A stretch of 64,000 nucleotides of DNA from Adineta ricciae (GCA_905250025.1 CAJNOJ010000366.1:27668-91667), one strand, 5' to 3'. Positions 1-12,053 are shown, counted from the stretch's first letter. Program-made: numbers and translations. Notes: generated by a model from the sequence alone, not told the origin.

Positions 1-1530
1 CTACAATTAAGCTCCCACAATTGTTAGTCGTCTCAATCTCCTGGTTTTACCTGTCCGAACACTCCTCCTCATTATCATCGTTATTCATATCCGAGTCGTT
101 TTCAAATTAACCAAAGAACGTAATAGATAGTTGGAATGTCTAAGAATCGTTTAAAATGTCTGAGAATATACAATTAAAATTTTCCTAGTTGAAAACAGCT
201 AACTCACTGATAGACAGCATTTTCGGCCAGTACACACATGAAATAAAACTCTACATAAAAGCATATTCGTCTTTCGTGTACTAAATTATTAGTGTCGTTG
301 TCGGCGCGAAAGACGACTAAATACGTCCTTTCTTTCTTACCAACTCATCTACATCAACATGATAGTAGAAAAACATAGTTTATAAGATAAAACCTTAGTT
401 TTGCACGAAAAAACAGATACATTATATAGTTAGTGATTTGTTAACGATCTGTCTGTCTGTTGCAGATAGGCTTGGCGCCTTCATTGTAGCCGTTTCACTA
501 TATTTAAGATATCAAATACATGGTTCTCTGTGTTCTAAAAAGTTACTGTCAAATTCTCTGCAAGATCATGTTTTCTAAGAATTGCTGAATCTTCCAAGAG
601 CTTCTCAATGCTCATATGCATAACTTCACAAGTAGCGAGAAGGAATTCGAAATATTAGGTTGTTAACAAAGTTTTTGCGTCTTTTTTCCAAAATTTAATC
701 TTTAATTTTTAACTGCAACAATACAGCTAGCTGTGCCGACAAAAGTGGTAGACGTTCTTTTGTACAATACCCCGTATATATATCCCAATAACTCTTGAGC
801 TGTTTTCATTTCGCTTCGTATGACATTTTTCTTTTCTTTTTCTTTATCCTTCTCTTTCAAGATATTCTCTCTCTATACATTTTCTCGATGTTTCTCTTTC
901 TCTTCTCCCTCTCTTGTTCTCTGATATGATATCGAAGGAATTAGTTGTAGATGGACATCAACAAGAGTTAGTCGTGCCTATACTCCTCACTGTGAAAAAA
1001 GGGCAGAATAATCAACCCTTTTAAAGGGTTTATTAACTTCAGAAAACCTCGAAAACCGCTTCTGTCTTCTACGATTCTTCTACTGAATATATGAACAAGC
1101 CTCTTAAGGGTAGATGAATGCTCACCTACCATAAAGGTTTGTGAAAAAGAAGGGTTTTTTAGAGGATATATGACGTTCACAAACCCAAAAAAGTTCATGT
1201 CACGACCATCAATCTTTTTCGAGGGTTTTATAACTCTACGCTTCTTTTACAGTGCTGCGTTAGTTGTCCATAACTATATACGTATACGCGTACACGGTGT
1301 GTTACATTTAACTGAATACAAAAGTTATATAGAATCGTTACTGTGACTCTAAAAACGGAATAGGAGTCGGAACCTGCACAATCTCAAAATATATATTTAT
1401 TTGTTGATGTTATCATTTTCTGTCATATCATTTGAATAATAAATCATTACGTCTCGGTGTTGTCCGAACGTTTGGAACTATTTCATTTCTCTTGATTTAT
1501 ATTCATCTATCAGAAGTACATTCCGTAACA
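1..1530. other. AT-rich stretch without recognisable gene
   Basis: No reading frame here resembles a known protein. A 76-codon open frame on the minus strand near 968-1198 has no domain features and lies inside a weakly repeat-like piece. That piece starts with ATGGACA near 951 and ends with the inverse TGTCCAT near 1265, so a decayed short inverted-repeat element is possible but poorly supported. A pyrimidine-rich tract (CTTTTTCTTT type) occupies about 825-920. Confidence 0.4.
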
Positions 1531-2805
1531 CTAGCTTTCAGTTATATATGCACCACTACTCTCTACGACTTGTCGCCATCAACCTGACAGAGATAGGATA
1601 CCGCGTTCGTAGAAGTCCTTGGACTTTTGACCGAAGCAGTTAGCGATATTCATTTTCACGTCGTTGACGTTGTCGTCGAACTTTTTCTAAGCCAAATGAT
1701 GAGAAAGGTAACGAAACAAATGGTAATCCGTTAGTGCTAAGTCAGGAGAATAAAGTGGATGAGGAACGGTAATCCAACCGAGCTTCAATCATTTTTCGCA
1801 GGCCAACTTTGCAACGAGGGGTCGAACATTGTCATGCAAACAGTAAATTCGATTCTGCTTTTCCTTGAGTTTTTCGGCAATCCGATCCAGTTGTTGACAG
1901 TAGAGATCTGCAGTGATAGTACAACCGTTTGGAAGAAATTCCCAGTAAATAATCTCATTGACGCCTCATCAAACGCTCAGCATCATCTTCTCGAGATGTA
2001 GATCAGGCTCAAGTGTTGCTCCGCGTGTCTGACCAGCACTAAGCCACTGGCGTCTGTGTGTACAGTTAATATACAACATCCACTTCTCATCACCAGTAAC
2101 GAGACTGCGGAGCCGTTGGCAGCTGTGGTGAGATGTCATTAAATCCATACAAGCATCAATCCGATGTTATAGCTGATGTGGTGATAACTCGTGGGGTGTC
2201 CAAACTCCATATTTCCTTGTCTTTCCTAATTCGTTCAGATGTTTCCCCACTGCAACATAAGAGCCCTCAAGCTGCTCTGCTAAGCAACGTAAAGCCAATC
2301 GAGGATCTTATTCGACGAGCTGCTTCAAGAGTGTGACGATTTTTGATAGATGAGATGTATGCGCTGATGGAACTGCGCCTATATTTGTTTCTTCCTCATA
2401 AATCGCATCGTTCTGATACAAGACACGCGTTTATATACTCGTCCACACAGAAGAGAACGCAAAAAAACATCATATCAAAGTACATCAGAATGTACCAAAT
2501 AAGGAAAATCAATTTGATGAGAAAAATCATATCGCGCATACAGCGCGTGCCAGAGAGATTGCCACAAAGAGATCCACATCCACTGGTCGATCGGACCGAG
2601 GTAATTCGTCGAGTTCTAAGCTACCGTTCTTTAAAAGATTCGACCAATACTGTGTCGTACAAGTAGAGAGTACATTCTCACCCATCGTGCTGCGTATGCT
2701 GTTGGCTGCTCCCGCTGCTTTGTGACCCAAGCAGAATTCATGAAGTAAAAGCACTCGAATCTCTCTACGTGAAACATTCATCCCCAGTTCACGATCAACG
2801 TCCAT
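1531..2805 (-). pseudogene. Dead mariner transposase interrupted by a solo LTR
   Basis: The minus strand encodes a mariner (DD34D) transposase from an ATG at 2805 to a TAG at 1531-1533. The N-terminal helix-turn-helix region contains IRVLLLHEF and AANSIRSTMGEN, typical of the animal mariner group related to SETMAR. It is followed by HLNELGK, TGDEKW, HDNVRP and YSPDLA, which carry the catalytic Asp residues. The frame is broken by stop codons (for example LVE-stop-DP near 2300) and by a 235-base LTR insertion at 2332-2566. Reading across the insertion after removing one target-site copy restores the local frame. The element is old and inactive. Confidence 0.9.
2332..2566 (-). repeat. Solo LTR (copy 1) inside the dead mariner
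   Basis: A 235-base insertion begins TGTGACG and ends GCCACA on the plus strand. It is flanked by an exact 5-base direct repeat AAGAG (2327-2331 and 2567-2571), as left by an LTR retrotransposon integrase. Read on the minus strand it begins TGTGGCAATC, carries a TATA box in GTATATAAACGCG, and ends ATCGTCACA. It is homologous to 45787-46001. No internal retrotransposon genes are present, so this is a solo LTR formed by recombination. Confidence 0.8.
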
Positions 2806-4419
2806 ATTGATGACTTTATTATCATTCAGAAGATATTCAGAACCCCTTTATGTACCCTTCGTATGTAAACTTCTAGAACTTTCTGCAGTGTTCTAGAATA
2901 TTTTCATAAAAACGCAAGAACTGCGTTAACAATCTAATACATTTTTGTAATGAGAGGAAAAAATTAAGGATTTAATGATTGATCAGCGAGATCTCCTTCA
3001 TGTGCTATTTCCAAATTACGCATTGAAAAATCATCGAAAGAAATAACCGAGTTTTCAAAAAATCACGCAAAAGTAACACGGAACATTTGTATTCGGTGCG
3101 ATTCTAAATTTGTAATTTTTAAACGGTACATCACAGGAATCTCACTGAGCTTTTATTTGGCTTTACATCTCTCTCCTTATCTGAATATAACTTGAAGTGT
3201 CTGCACGTCGTGCGAAATATAATACTTATCAAGCCTGGAACATTCTTCTAGAAACACTCGATAATTTTCGTACGATATTTTGTTTAAAACATCTTATAAC
3301 ATGGTGTTGAGATTTTCAAAATCATATTCTTTTACTTTTTATTTAATTGTTTTCATGGTGCAAATAAAGAGGAAAAAAAGAATTTCCTAAAGTTCATGAG
3401 ACTTCGACAATCTAAATAGGTTTTATTTTCTGCAGTGACTATAGTACTTACGACAGAAAAAGATTTGCCTGCGTCTTGTCATTTTCGTCTTATAACCTGC
3501 TGTGAGCCTATTCAGTTCGGATTCCATCAAGAAAACATCGTTTCATCTCTTTGTTCAAGTTGTGTTCAATTGGCAACGAGCCGCAATCATGTCCATTGTT
3601 ATTCTTTACTAGTTTCATCGTAGTCATGTTTGTATTTTATCTAAAATGAAAAGAAATATTGGGGAAATGATGACTAAGAGCTAATGTACTGAGAGATTGA
3701 TCTAAAGACTCATTAAGCCCCAGTATATGGCTTTCGTCAAGCTTAGTTTTGTCGTTTATTGACGACAGCGAAATATTCTTTTACGGACTCATTATATGAT
3801 AAGGCTGTCGGAAATTCTGAAATCGCGTCTTCATCTAAATAAAGGTTCACTCTTTTCAAACAGCAATTCAATTGATATATCAGTTTATATCTTATCGTAG
3901 TCGAGATGAGCTCTCCTGAAGTTGAGCAAAAACATATGTGAGATATCGTACTATAATCGAAAGTATCGTATATAGTATACAAAACTGTGACACAGTGATG
4001 GGGACCTAACTGAGAGAGATTCAGTTTAACTTATACTCGGCTCACACTCAAAGAAACGAGCTCACCATGATATCTCCTCAAGTACTTTCATCACATTTCA
4101 CAAAGCTTTTGTCGGTGTATATACCATAATGTCCTAGTGCAAACCCTAAAAGAATCTGATCGGAAACTCATTCTTTCAGCGGTTAGCAGGATTTTACTAA
4201 AATTGCAACCATTCAAAGACATGTAGCTCACAGTTAAATGAGGGTATTGACAGCCAGCGATCAACCTTCTGCACAGGGAGTTAAAAATTATTAAGGTATA
4301 GGGAAAATTTTTTAATAATCATAATAGAGTGTTGAAATGTTACTAATTGCATACCAAAAGTACTGAGGAAGGTACTTTTTTCCTTGAGAGAGGGGGAGGG
4401 AGTTCCCTCCTTCCCTCTT
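2806..4419. other. Non-coding stretch, no gene recognised
   Basis: The proximal part, about 2806-2940, is probably the 5' untranslated end of the dead mariner. The rest is AT-rich. Short open frames such as 3435-3623 (+) and 3743-3982 (-) have no recognisable domain or coding bias. I see no RNA gene or clear repeat. Confidence 0.4.
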
Positions 4420-6875
4420 AACATGTATTCTGATAAAGCGAAATGAGCTCTTGTATATGATATTTGATTGATCCATTCAGTAGAAAGAGTACGATGAATA
4501 TCGTTAAAACATCAAGAGCGTCAAAAATTGCTTGTAACCGACAGTATAGAAAACGTTTTTGTTTGGCGTATATCTCAGATTGGGAAAATGATAAAAGCTT
4601 ATTTTATCTAATAAAAATGTGCTTCAAGAGCCATACACAAATCGTATAAAAACGATTTTATGCAATGATTTTTTGTGATATCGTGTATTCCTCAGTATTA
4701 ACATGCTAAATGGTAATATAATATTCCGACGTAGTAAGTATAAGTAAAAACCCATAGAAAGCCTTGTTCTTCTGCAAAAAAGATTTGAACATATAACCAA
4801 TGTACGGCCTTCGACAATACATCTTTCAAGGCAAAGAATTGATTCGCCTTCATTTTCGCAAATCAGCATATCGGCTTAAACGCGTAACGCGTCAACTCGG
4901 AGGGCGTGATATCGAAATCATCGGATCGAAAGCTGGTGGTTGCTATTTTATAGAGCATAGTCGATAGTGTGAAGAAATGTATTTCGTTTTCTTTATCGCT
5001 GTAGTAAATCTCATCGAATGCTTAAGAGTACTGAGATCACTAATGTCTACTAAAAAATTCATTTTTTAGCTTGTTAATGAATTCAGTCGATTTATTCAAA
5101 CAGTTAGATATATAGTGTGTTGATGAAGATAATTTGAGAGTATCTTAGTAGATACATATTTTGACATAACATTAACTTTTTTATTCCTTACTGCTCTATC
5201 AGGAGAGCATGCCCAAAACTACTCTATTTATATCATCATCGGGTTACGAAAAGTCAGTATAGTTTATTTTTCACTAATAAGGCTCAACATTTTTCTTCTC
5301 AAAATACATATCCAAGGCTAACTTTTTACAAGCTTTCTAACATATATATTTTTATTTTCCAAAGATCACACTGTGTGAAATTTCTTCGTAACGCGATGAC
5401 GTTTCTTCATAGTTTTTCAACGATTTTTGAGGGGTGCCAAAATTTTGAAAAAAATCAATGTTTGTATTTTTCAATCTAATCCCATGGATTCGATGCAGAT
5501 TTTCATTCTGATTCTAAATATGTAATTGGTTTGATGTTTTAAACCCATTTTTACAAAGAAAATTAAGGAACACCTTTTAGCTGCTAGATCTTTATAGGTT
5601 TTCTATATAATTTGTTACCGATAATTTTCAAATTGAAATCGTTAATAATATCAGATTTAATGCTAATTCTGGACAACTATGACAAAAACTACACTATAAT
5701 AATTTTATATAGCTAAATGCCTTTGAAATAGATGTAAAAAAAACTCTGATTCGAAAAACAGTATCATCGCGTTACATCAGTAAAAGGCGATTTCTTTGCA
5801 GCATATGTTGTTGTTTAATTAAATCAAGCACGTCGTTGCTAACCTTATGGTGTCAGCTTAAGATTGTTTAAAAAATGTTTCCTGTGATGTAGTGTAGATT
5901 CGCAGAAAAATACTGATCTTGTACATCACTATCAATATTTTGTCTTTTTTTCGTCATCGTGTTACGAGAGGTATTTCATCGATTATTTCCAAGCAACTAG
6001 TCCAAGCGATTTGGTTTTTGCAGATGACTATAGAGGGACCAGGGACATATATGATAGTGAAGAAGAAAAATTTTTATGGTTATTAGTCTATGAGAAAAAA
6101 ATAAAAATACTCTGACCAAAACGTCATCGCGTTACGCGCGTTCATGCCGATATACTTAAACGAAGAAAGCTTTCCAGATATTTCTGCCATAATTGACGCA
6201 CCTCGAAATTCCAACCTTATGTAAGGTGTTAATACTGAGGGCTACACGATATCACACAGAAATCATTACATAAAATCGTTTTTATACGATTTTTATATAT
6301 CAGTGTGAAGCTAGCACGAACAAACGATGAGTTAGCTTTAAACTTTGTTACTAAATATGTCCCGTCCATGCAAACTATACCATTCGACTCAGAATTTAAT
6401 TCTGCATCCAATGATGGTACTTTTATTCACGTAACAAACTTGGGAAAATTTTTTATCTGTCTTCATTCGTTTCCTTCAGGTCTATTTATAATCTAGATCG
6501 AATATTTTCAAAGTTTGTTCTGCGAATAAAAGTACCACCATTCGATGCAGAATTTAATTCTGCATCGAATGGTGTAGTTTACATGGACGGGACATATTTA
6601 GTAACAAAGTTTAAAGCTAACACATTGTTTGTTCGTGCTAGCTTCACACTAATTTTGTATATGGTTCGTTGAAGCACATTTTATTAGATGAAATAAGATT
6701 TTATCATTTTCCCAATCTGAGATATACGCCAAACAAAAACGTTTTCTGTATTGTCGATTGCAAGTAATTTTTTACGCTCTTGCCGTGTTAACTGTATGCA
6801 TCCTACTCTTTCTACTGAATGGATCAATCAAATATCATATACAAGAGCTCATTTCGCTTTATCAGAATACATGTT
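4420..6875. mobile_element. Non-autonomous DNA element with about 280-base terminal inverted repeats
   Basis: The left arm (about 4420-4705) starts TAACATGTATTCTGATAAAG and is repeated in inverted orientation by the right arm (about 6225-6875). The right arm is split by a later insertion at 6301-6650. The arms are roughly 80% identical by eye, with matching blocks such as GATTGATCCATTCAGTAGAA and TTTGGCGTATATCTCAGATTG. The outer match stops abruptly at both ends, which fixes the element boundaries. The interior (4706-6224) encodes nothing recognisable but holds a recurring TCATCGCGTTAC motif. The family is not assigned. Confidence 0.75.
6301..6650. mobile_element. Palindromic MITE, copy 1, nested in the long inverted-repeat element
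   Basis: The element begins CAGTGTGAAGCTAGCACGAA and ends with the reverse complement of that sequence (about TTCGTGCTAGCTTCACACT). Inner segments are also palindromic, including a hairpin around GATGCAGAATTTAATTCTGC. The insertion interrupts the right arm of the 4420-6875 element, so it is younger. Flanking bases ATTTTTATAT and ATTTTGTATAT look like an imperfect 8-11 base target duplication. No coding capacity. Confidence 0.8.
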
Positions 6876-7017
6876 ACTTTGATTTCCGGGATTCACTCTA
6901 GTAGCGCAATAATCTTAGACATTTGTATGAATATTTTTGCACCGGGATGTTTGATATATTACTCTGATGATATGTTTGCGTACATTTTCTTTGTAACATA
7001 AGAATGCAATATCTTTC

Positions 7018-7019
7018 AG
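7018..7019 (+). promoter_or_regulatory. Splice-acceptor AG immediately before the PTPS start
   Basis: The sequence ATATCTTTCAG abuts the ATG of the PTPS reading frame. The pyrimidine stretch plus CAG fits a 3' splice site for a spliced leader or for a 5' UTR intron. It supports the choice of ATG at 7020. Confidence 0.6.
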
Positions 7020-7466
7020 ATGAATAAATGTTCAAAGCCCAAAGTCTATATAACTCGTCGAGAAACATTTTCAAGTGCGCATCGTCTCCACTCAACGGCT
7101 TTGTCTGATGACGATAACATGCACATATTTGGTAAGTGCAATAATCCTAACGGACACGGTCATAACTATGTGCTCGAGGTCACGGTTGTTGGCCATGTGG
7201 ATGAGCACACCGGCATGGTTATGAATATTGCTGATCTCAAACATATAATACAAGAACATGTGCTCAAGTTCATTGATCATAAACATCTTGATCTTGATCT
7301 TGATCATTTCCGCATAAACAAGATAGTTAGTACCACCGAAAATCTAGCTATATATATTTGGCAACAACTAACTACTGCTATTCGGAATCAATTTGACAAA
7401 GTTCACTTATATGAAATTAAATTACACGAAACTGAAAATAATATTGTTGTGTACCGTGGAGAATAA
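7020..7466 (+). CDS. PTS: 6-pyruvoyl-tetrahydropterin synthase
   Basis: A complete 148-residue single-exon gene, close to the 145 residues of the human enzyme. It converts 7,8-dihydroneopterin triphosphate to 6-pyruvoyl-tetrahydropterin, the second step of tetrahydrobiopterin synthesis in the cytosol. The zinc ligands are visible as His21 (SSAHRL) and His46/His48 (GHGHNY). The catalytic Cys40 lies in GKCNNPNGHGHNY, and the catalytic His in DHKHLD and a Glu in HETENN are present. The TTENLAIYIW and NNIVVYRGE blocks match animal enzymes closely. All key residues are intact, so it should be active. An AG acceptor abuts the ATG. It shares the window with GTP cyclohydrolase I (step one) and a FOL1-like fusion. 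Metazoan-type, not obviously transferred. Confidence 0.96.
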   Translation: MNKCSKPKVYITRRETFSSAHRLHSTALSDDDNMHIFGKCNNPNGHGHNYVLEVTVVGHVDEHTGMVMNIADLKHIIQEHVLKFIDHKHLDLDLDHFRINKIVSTTENLAIYIWQQLTTAIRNQFDKVHLYEIKLHETENNIVVYRGE

Positions 7467-7615
7467 ACGTTTTTTGTTGTGTATCTGAGTACGCTGCAGA
7501 ATTCTTACCAAACAGAATTAAGAATTTTGTGAGCATGTTCATAGCTCATAATTGATAAAGCGTGATCCTGAACAAGACAAACCTTTGTACTGAGACAGTC
7601 ATTCTCAAATACAAN

Positions 7616-8712
7616 CTTAAAGAACTGTTACTCTATATTGTTAAAGAGAAAAAGAAGCTCTATCTTTCTATACTATTCGATTGAACTTCACTTAAGAGAA
7701 TAATATTAAACTTTCTATAACATCTATTTCAACTGGTTATGTGCTCGTTGTATCAGATCATACTTTTATTGTTCAATATGTGCTTATGGCATACTAAAGA
7801 CACGGACAGTAAGATTTTAATGCCGTATAACAAGGTTAAAGTAACTTTCTTTTATATAGTCTAATAGAGAAAAGAAAGCTCTATTTTTCTATGCTTTTTG
7901 TTCAAACTTCACCAACTACATATATAGAAAGATATTATATGGGGGTCTAGGACGGTAGGGCGCCAGAACATTTGTTTGCTTAGACAGTTGTTCGCAAAAT
8001 AAACTACTATTAGAATGATGAATGAAATAATGGAATCAAGATTAGTCAAGTAAATCAGGAAGATTTCGACTAAATTGAATGAAAAAAGGATTTTTAAAAG
8101 TCTTATATCTCGGTCATAATGATTTGGTAACGCGAGTGATTGCAAAGTTGTATTACTCGTGTAAGACTTAAAGTCTAAGTGATCCATTGATGGAGATGTT
8201 CTTCCAAAGTTAGATTCACGATTAAGTACGCTATAATAGTGACTACGATCAACATACATATGCCTGTGAGCAGAGTAAAACTCAGTCGATCAGTATAGCT
8301 TTAGCGAGCTTAGTGTTATGAGAGTCATTGGTATCATAGACTTAATGAGACCATATCAGCTCCGTGTTCCATCCATGCTACACATAATCAGTATGAAAAA
8401 TTCGTTAAAAGGTTTCCCTCAGAAGTCGGTCGAAATCTGCCTGATATACGACTAATTTTGATCCCATTATTTCATTCAGAAGTCTAATAGTAGTTTATTC
8501 TGCGAACTACTGTCCGAGCGAGCAAATGTCTTAACGCGCAAGTGTCCACGTGCAACCGTTCGTTCCCCAAAATAGAATCTGGTACAACCAGCCGAAATAG
8601 ATTTTATAAATAGTTTAATATTATTCTCTTCAGTGAAGTTCAATCGAATAGTATAGAAAGATAGAGCTTCTTTTTCTCTTTAACAATATAGAGTAACAGT
8701 TCTTTAAGGCTT
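7616..8712. mobile_element. Inverted-repeat element, about 1.1 kb
   Basis: About 100 bases at 7616-7730 (CTTAAAGAACTGTTACTC onward, with AAAGAGAAAAAGAAGCTC) recur inverted at about 8600-8712. The same arm occurs at 22935-23155 and 24938-25158. The interior shows only short open frames and no recognisable transposase. The left end touches a single-N assembly join at 7615. TTAA lies at both ends of the arms, as in piggyBac elements, but homology with the other copies extends a few bases past TTAA, so it may not be a target duplication. Confidence 0.65.
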
Positions 8713-8719
8713 ACCATAA

Positions 8720-9720
8720 GAGATTAAAGTATCACTCTACGAACTTTTGGTATGCCCTCCAGTATACCGGTAAAGACGAACGATCTGAGGATGGATTTTG
8801 TAATAATATTGTAATTATATTTTGTGAAACAGTACAACATCCAATCAATCATAAAGTTTATTTTGATAATTTCTATGCGGCGGTTAATCTGCAAGTGGAT
8901 TCATCAAATTAGACATTTATACTGTTGCTGCAGTAAGAGAAAATCGCCTAGCAGGTTCCCTTATGAAGAACGCGAGTGATTTATCAACTGAAAGACATGG
9001 TGCGATGGATCATCGTATAGCTGTTGTTGATGGTGTGGAAGTTTGTGCAGTTAAATGATATGATAATAACATCGTTGATTGCCTTTCAAGATCATATGGT
9101 TGCCATTCAATTGATTCTGCTGAAAGATTGTCAACCAGGGGAAAAGGCAAATACGAATTATGAGACCGAGTATTCCACAGGCATATAATTAACATATGGG
9201 AGGAGTTGATATGATCGATATGCTGATTTCTCTTTATCGTATTAATGTTTAATCACAAAAATATTATATCAAGATCATATTTTGTCTAATTGATTTACCA
9301 GTTTTTAATGAATGTCTCTTATATCGACACCATTATTCTCAACTTAATGTTTCAAAAAAGAATGTGGCGTCTTTATTGACGGTTCGTATTAATATAACAG
9401 TCATTATTTCAATCATGTTCACCTTCGTCGCAGTGAAATATGGTCGCCCATCATTATAATCAGTGACTAGTGAAGTTTATCCCCGAGCTTTGCCTACTTC
9501 ACTTCCAGTAATAAATATTTGATTGGATAGATTTGAATATTAACATGTTTCAACAGCGGAGGGTTGATGTCGAAATCTTGCTTGCATTGGTCAAACCAGA
9601 ATCTCATGTTCAAAATGCAAAGTACGATTATGTTTCAACGAAACAAACAATTATTTCAAAAACTACTATAACCAACAAGTGGTCTTTGTTCAAATTTATT
9701 CCTAATGTTGTCTGATATTG
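8720..9720 (+). pseudogene. piggyBac-type transposase remnant (C-terminal half)
   Basis: Plus-strand frames, broken by several stops, resemble the C-terminal half of piggyBac transposases. YALQYTGKDERSEDGF is followed by the conserved DNFYAAVNL block. Further on is a HMGGVDMIDMLISLYRI block matching the Y-N-x-x-M-G-G-V-D motif of the family, then YIKIIFCLIDLPVFNECLLYR. The N-terminal half is absent, replaced by the inverted-repeat element just upstream. It differs from the piggyBac remnants at 30 kb and 60 kb. Confidence 0.75.
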
Positions 9721-9805
9721 ATCTTCTTGCACTGTTATCACATTTCTCTACACATTTTTATTTCTTTTCTTCAGTGCAGACTTGATAAATAAATGAAAAA
9801 AAAAT

Positions 9806-10352
9806 CAGTGTGAAGCTAGCACGAAGGAGCTAGCACGAAGAAACTGTGTGTAAGCTAAAAACTTTTTTCCCAAGTTTGTCCGGCTCATAAAACCTAGTCC
9901 AATCGATTCAGAATTTAATTCTGCATCGAATGGTGGTATTTTTTATTCACCGGACAAACTTTGGAAAAAAATTATCGGAAACATAAATAGACCTATATGA
10001 GGCAAACAACGATGTGGTTAAACTTTTTTCCAAAGTTTGTCCGGTGAATAAAAATACCACCATTCGATGCNTTCAGAATTTAATTCTGCATCGAATGGTG
10101 GTATTTTTTATTCACCGGACAAACTTTGGAAAAAAATTATCGGAAACATAAATAGACCTATATGAGGCAAACAACGATGTGGTTAAACTTTTTTCCAAAG
10201 TTTGTCCGGTGAATAAAAATACCACCATTCGATGCAAAATTAAATTCTGAATCGATTGGACCAGGTTTTATGAACCGGACAAACTTGGGGAAAAAGTTTT
10301 TAGCTTACACACAGTTTCTTCGTGCTAGCTCCTTCGTGCTAGCTTCACACTG
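9806..10352. mobile_element. Palindromic MITE, copy 2, with internal duplication
   Basis: Same termini as the copy at 6301-6650: CAGTGTGAAGCTAGCACGAA at the left and its reverse complement ending CACACTG at 10352. The whole 547-base unit is close to a perfect palindrome, with repeated blocks AAGTTTGTCCGGTGAATAAA and CATCGAATGGTGGTATTTTT. An N at 10071 sits at an internal hairpin apex, so part of the inner doubling may be an assembly artefact. Flanks ATGAAAAAAAAAT and ATATGAAAAAAT may be an imperfect target duplication. Confidence 0.8.
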
Positions 10353-11630
10353 ATATGAAAAAATCATAAATTTCTCATTACGATAGTCAAAAACAAAAAA
10401 AGTGGCTATATGAAACTTTGACTCATACTGACCGGATGTATCCAAGTGGATACAGCATGCCATTCAATATGGTAGTGTACTTTGGCTCAACCAAACAAAC
10501 TTTTCTCATCTCTAGGGCCTGAAAGAGAGAGAAATATATGAAATTTTTTTGCTTCATTTCGTCTAGTAACGGGCTTGAAAGAGCCAATGTTTATAACACA
10601 AAAACGTATGTTGAGCGAAAATTAACATAAAAATACCGTAAACAGATTTCATCCATTTCATATTTTCACACAAGTAACAAACGGCCTTTTACGGTCTGTA
10701 AGAGAATCATCAGTTTCTATTCAATCGAACAAAAAGAGTATTTCCAGAGACATAAATCTTATAATCGTCAAGTCTTCTATATTTTAATGTAGTAAAGATC
10801 TACATACGAAAAACTAGTTTTAAAATCTTGTAAATTTGTTTGGTTGACCGGAAAGATTAAGAGAAACAAACTTCTTCCATAATACGTAAATTGGGTTAGA
10901 AAAGAAAACAGTTCAGTGAGTAGAATATCGTTGATTTCGTATTCTTTATTCTTCTTATAAAAATAAAATATTATCACCTTACTTTTATCGATCGTATATA
11001 ACGCATACATTTCATTCTAATAAATGCTCCTTCGTAATTCGTTATAATCCTTAATAAAATATATGAAACAGCAGTGTTACATATCTTCTGTTTTGGAGAT
11101 GCATCCTGATCTCAGGTAGGCGATAAATTTGTCTTCAGTGAGAGATGCAATATTTGGTGTGAGATATGCCCATGTTCGAGAGTGCGGATGCATCTTGGGA
11201 ACGCAGAATATCTGGAAGTGCTCGTAAGTTTAGATAACAAAACGTTTTCTAAGGAATAATATGGACAAACGGATTGAAGCCTGGCGAAGTGATGGTTTAT
11301 TGGTAAGCAGCAAATGGTGAAGTGAGTGGTGTCATACGTCCCATACTAAATGCTACATCTCGTCTCCGTAAACGCGGAACATATGATGCTTTTGTCTCTA
11401 GATCACTCATTCCGTACTAACATGCATCCGAACATTGTTTTCCGAGTGACGATTTTTATGAGAACTAAAATCGAACTTATGATATTCTCAAAGATCCTTA
11501 ATGCAAATGATCCACATGAGTGTGTGCACATGTAAATAATATGTTCTACTGAGTGTATCAAAATAGATAGGCTTTTCAGTAATTACTATAGAGTTCACTA
11601 ATATTTCAATGTTTATGCAAAAAAAATGTA
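10353..11630. other. Non-coding stretch, no gene recognised
   Basis: AT-rich sequence with short open frames lacking domains (for example 10777-11010 minus and 11350-11535 plus). I see no clear repeat boundary, RNA gene or conserved protein. Confidence 0.4.
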
Positions 11631-11631
11631 A

Positions 11632-11765
11632 CAAAGATTTCTCGTTAAATTGTTTACAATACGTACAGATTTCTATTGTCTCAGATGATTTCCGTTATTT
11701 TATGACACACGATGCAATCGATGAGCTCAAAAAGCACTGCTTGCAAATAAACGATTTTCTGTAGA
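11632..11765 (-). mobile_element. Decayed 3' end of a Tc1/mariner element
   Basis: The stretch TTTCCGTTATTTTATGACAC and what follows aligns with 38880-39010 (TTTCCTTTATTTTGTGACAT), the end of a mariner-family transposase gene. Similarity by eye is about 70% with no intact frame. It is an old fragment of the same family as 38812-39160. Confidence 0.45.
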
Positions 11766-12053
11766 CAGCTCCATGAGATATTCACCAAAAATACCGAAAG
11801 TATTCTGATATGTTTCCTTTCTTGTAAGAATTATCCTAGAGTTTTTTTCTGATGATTTTGGTAGAGAGAATTTTTGAACTTCAATTATAAATCATGACAT
11901 TATAGTCAAAATATTAGTCAAGCTTGAAATAAACTATTTTCTGATCAATCATGATAAAAAGTCGATTAGTATATCTCAAAACGGGTGTGTCGCAGAAATA
12001 TATGAGTTAGCAAGTTTCATAGAAGAACGTTTACTCCACAAAATTTTTTACCA

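Noticed and set aside
968-1198. 76-codon minus-strand open frame with possible short inverted ends around it
   Set aside because: No domain, and the inverted match (ATGGACA) is only 7 bases, too short to claim an element.
7617-8707. TTAA at both ends of the 7.6-kb element as a piggyBac target duplication
   Set aside because: The other copies share bases beyond TTAA (AAGCC), so TTAA is probably inside the conserved terminus.
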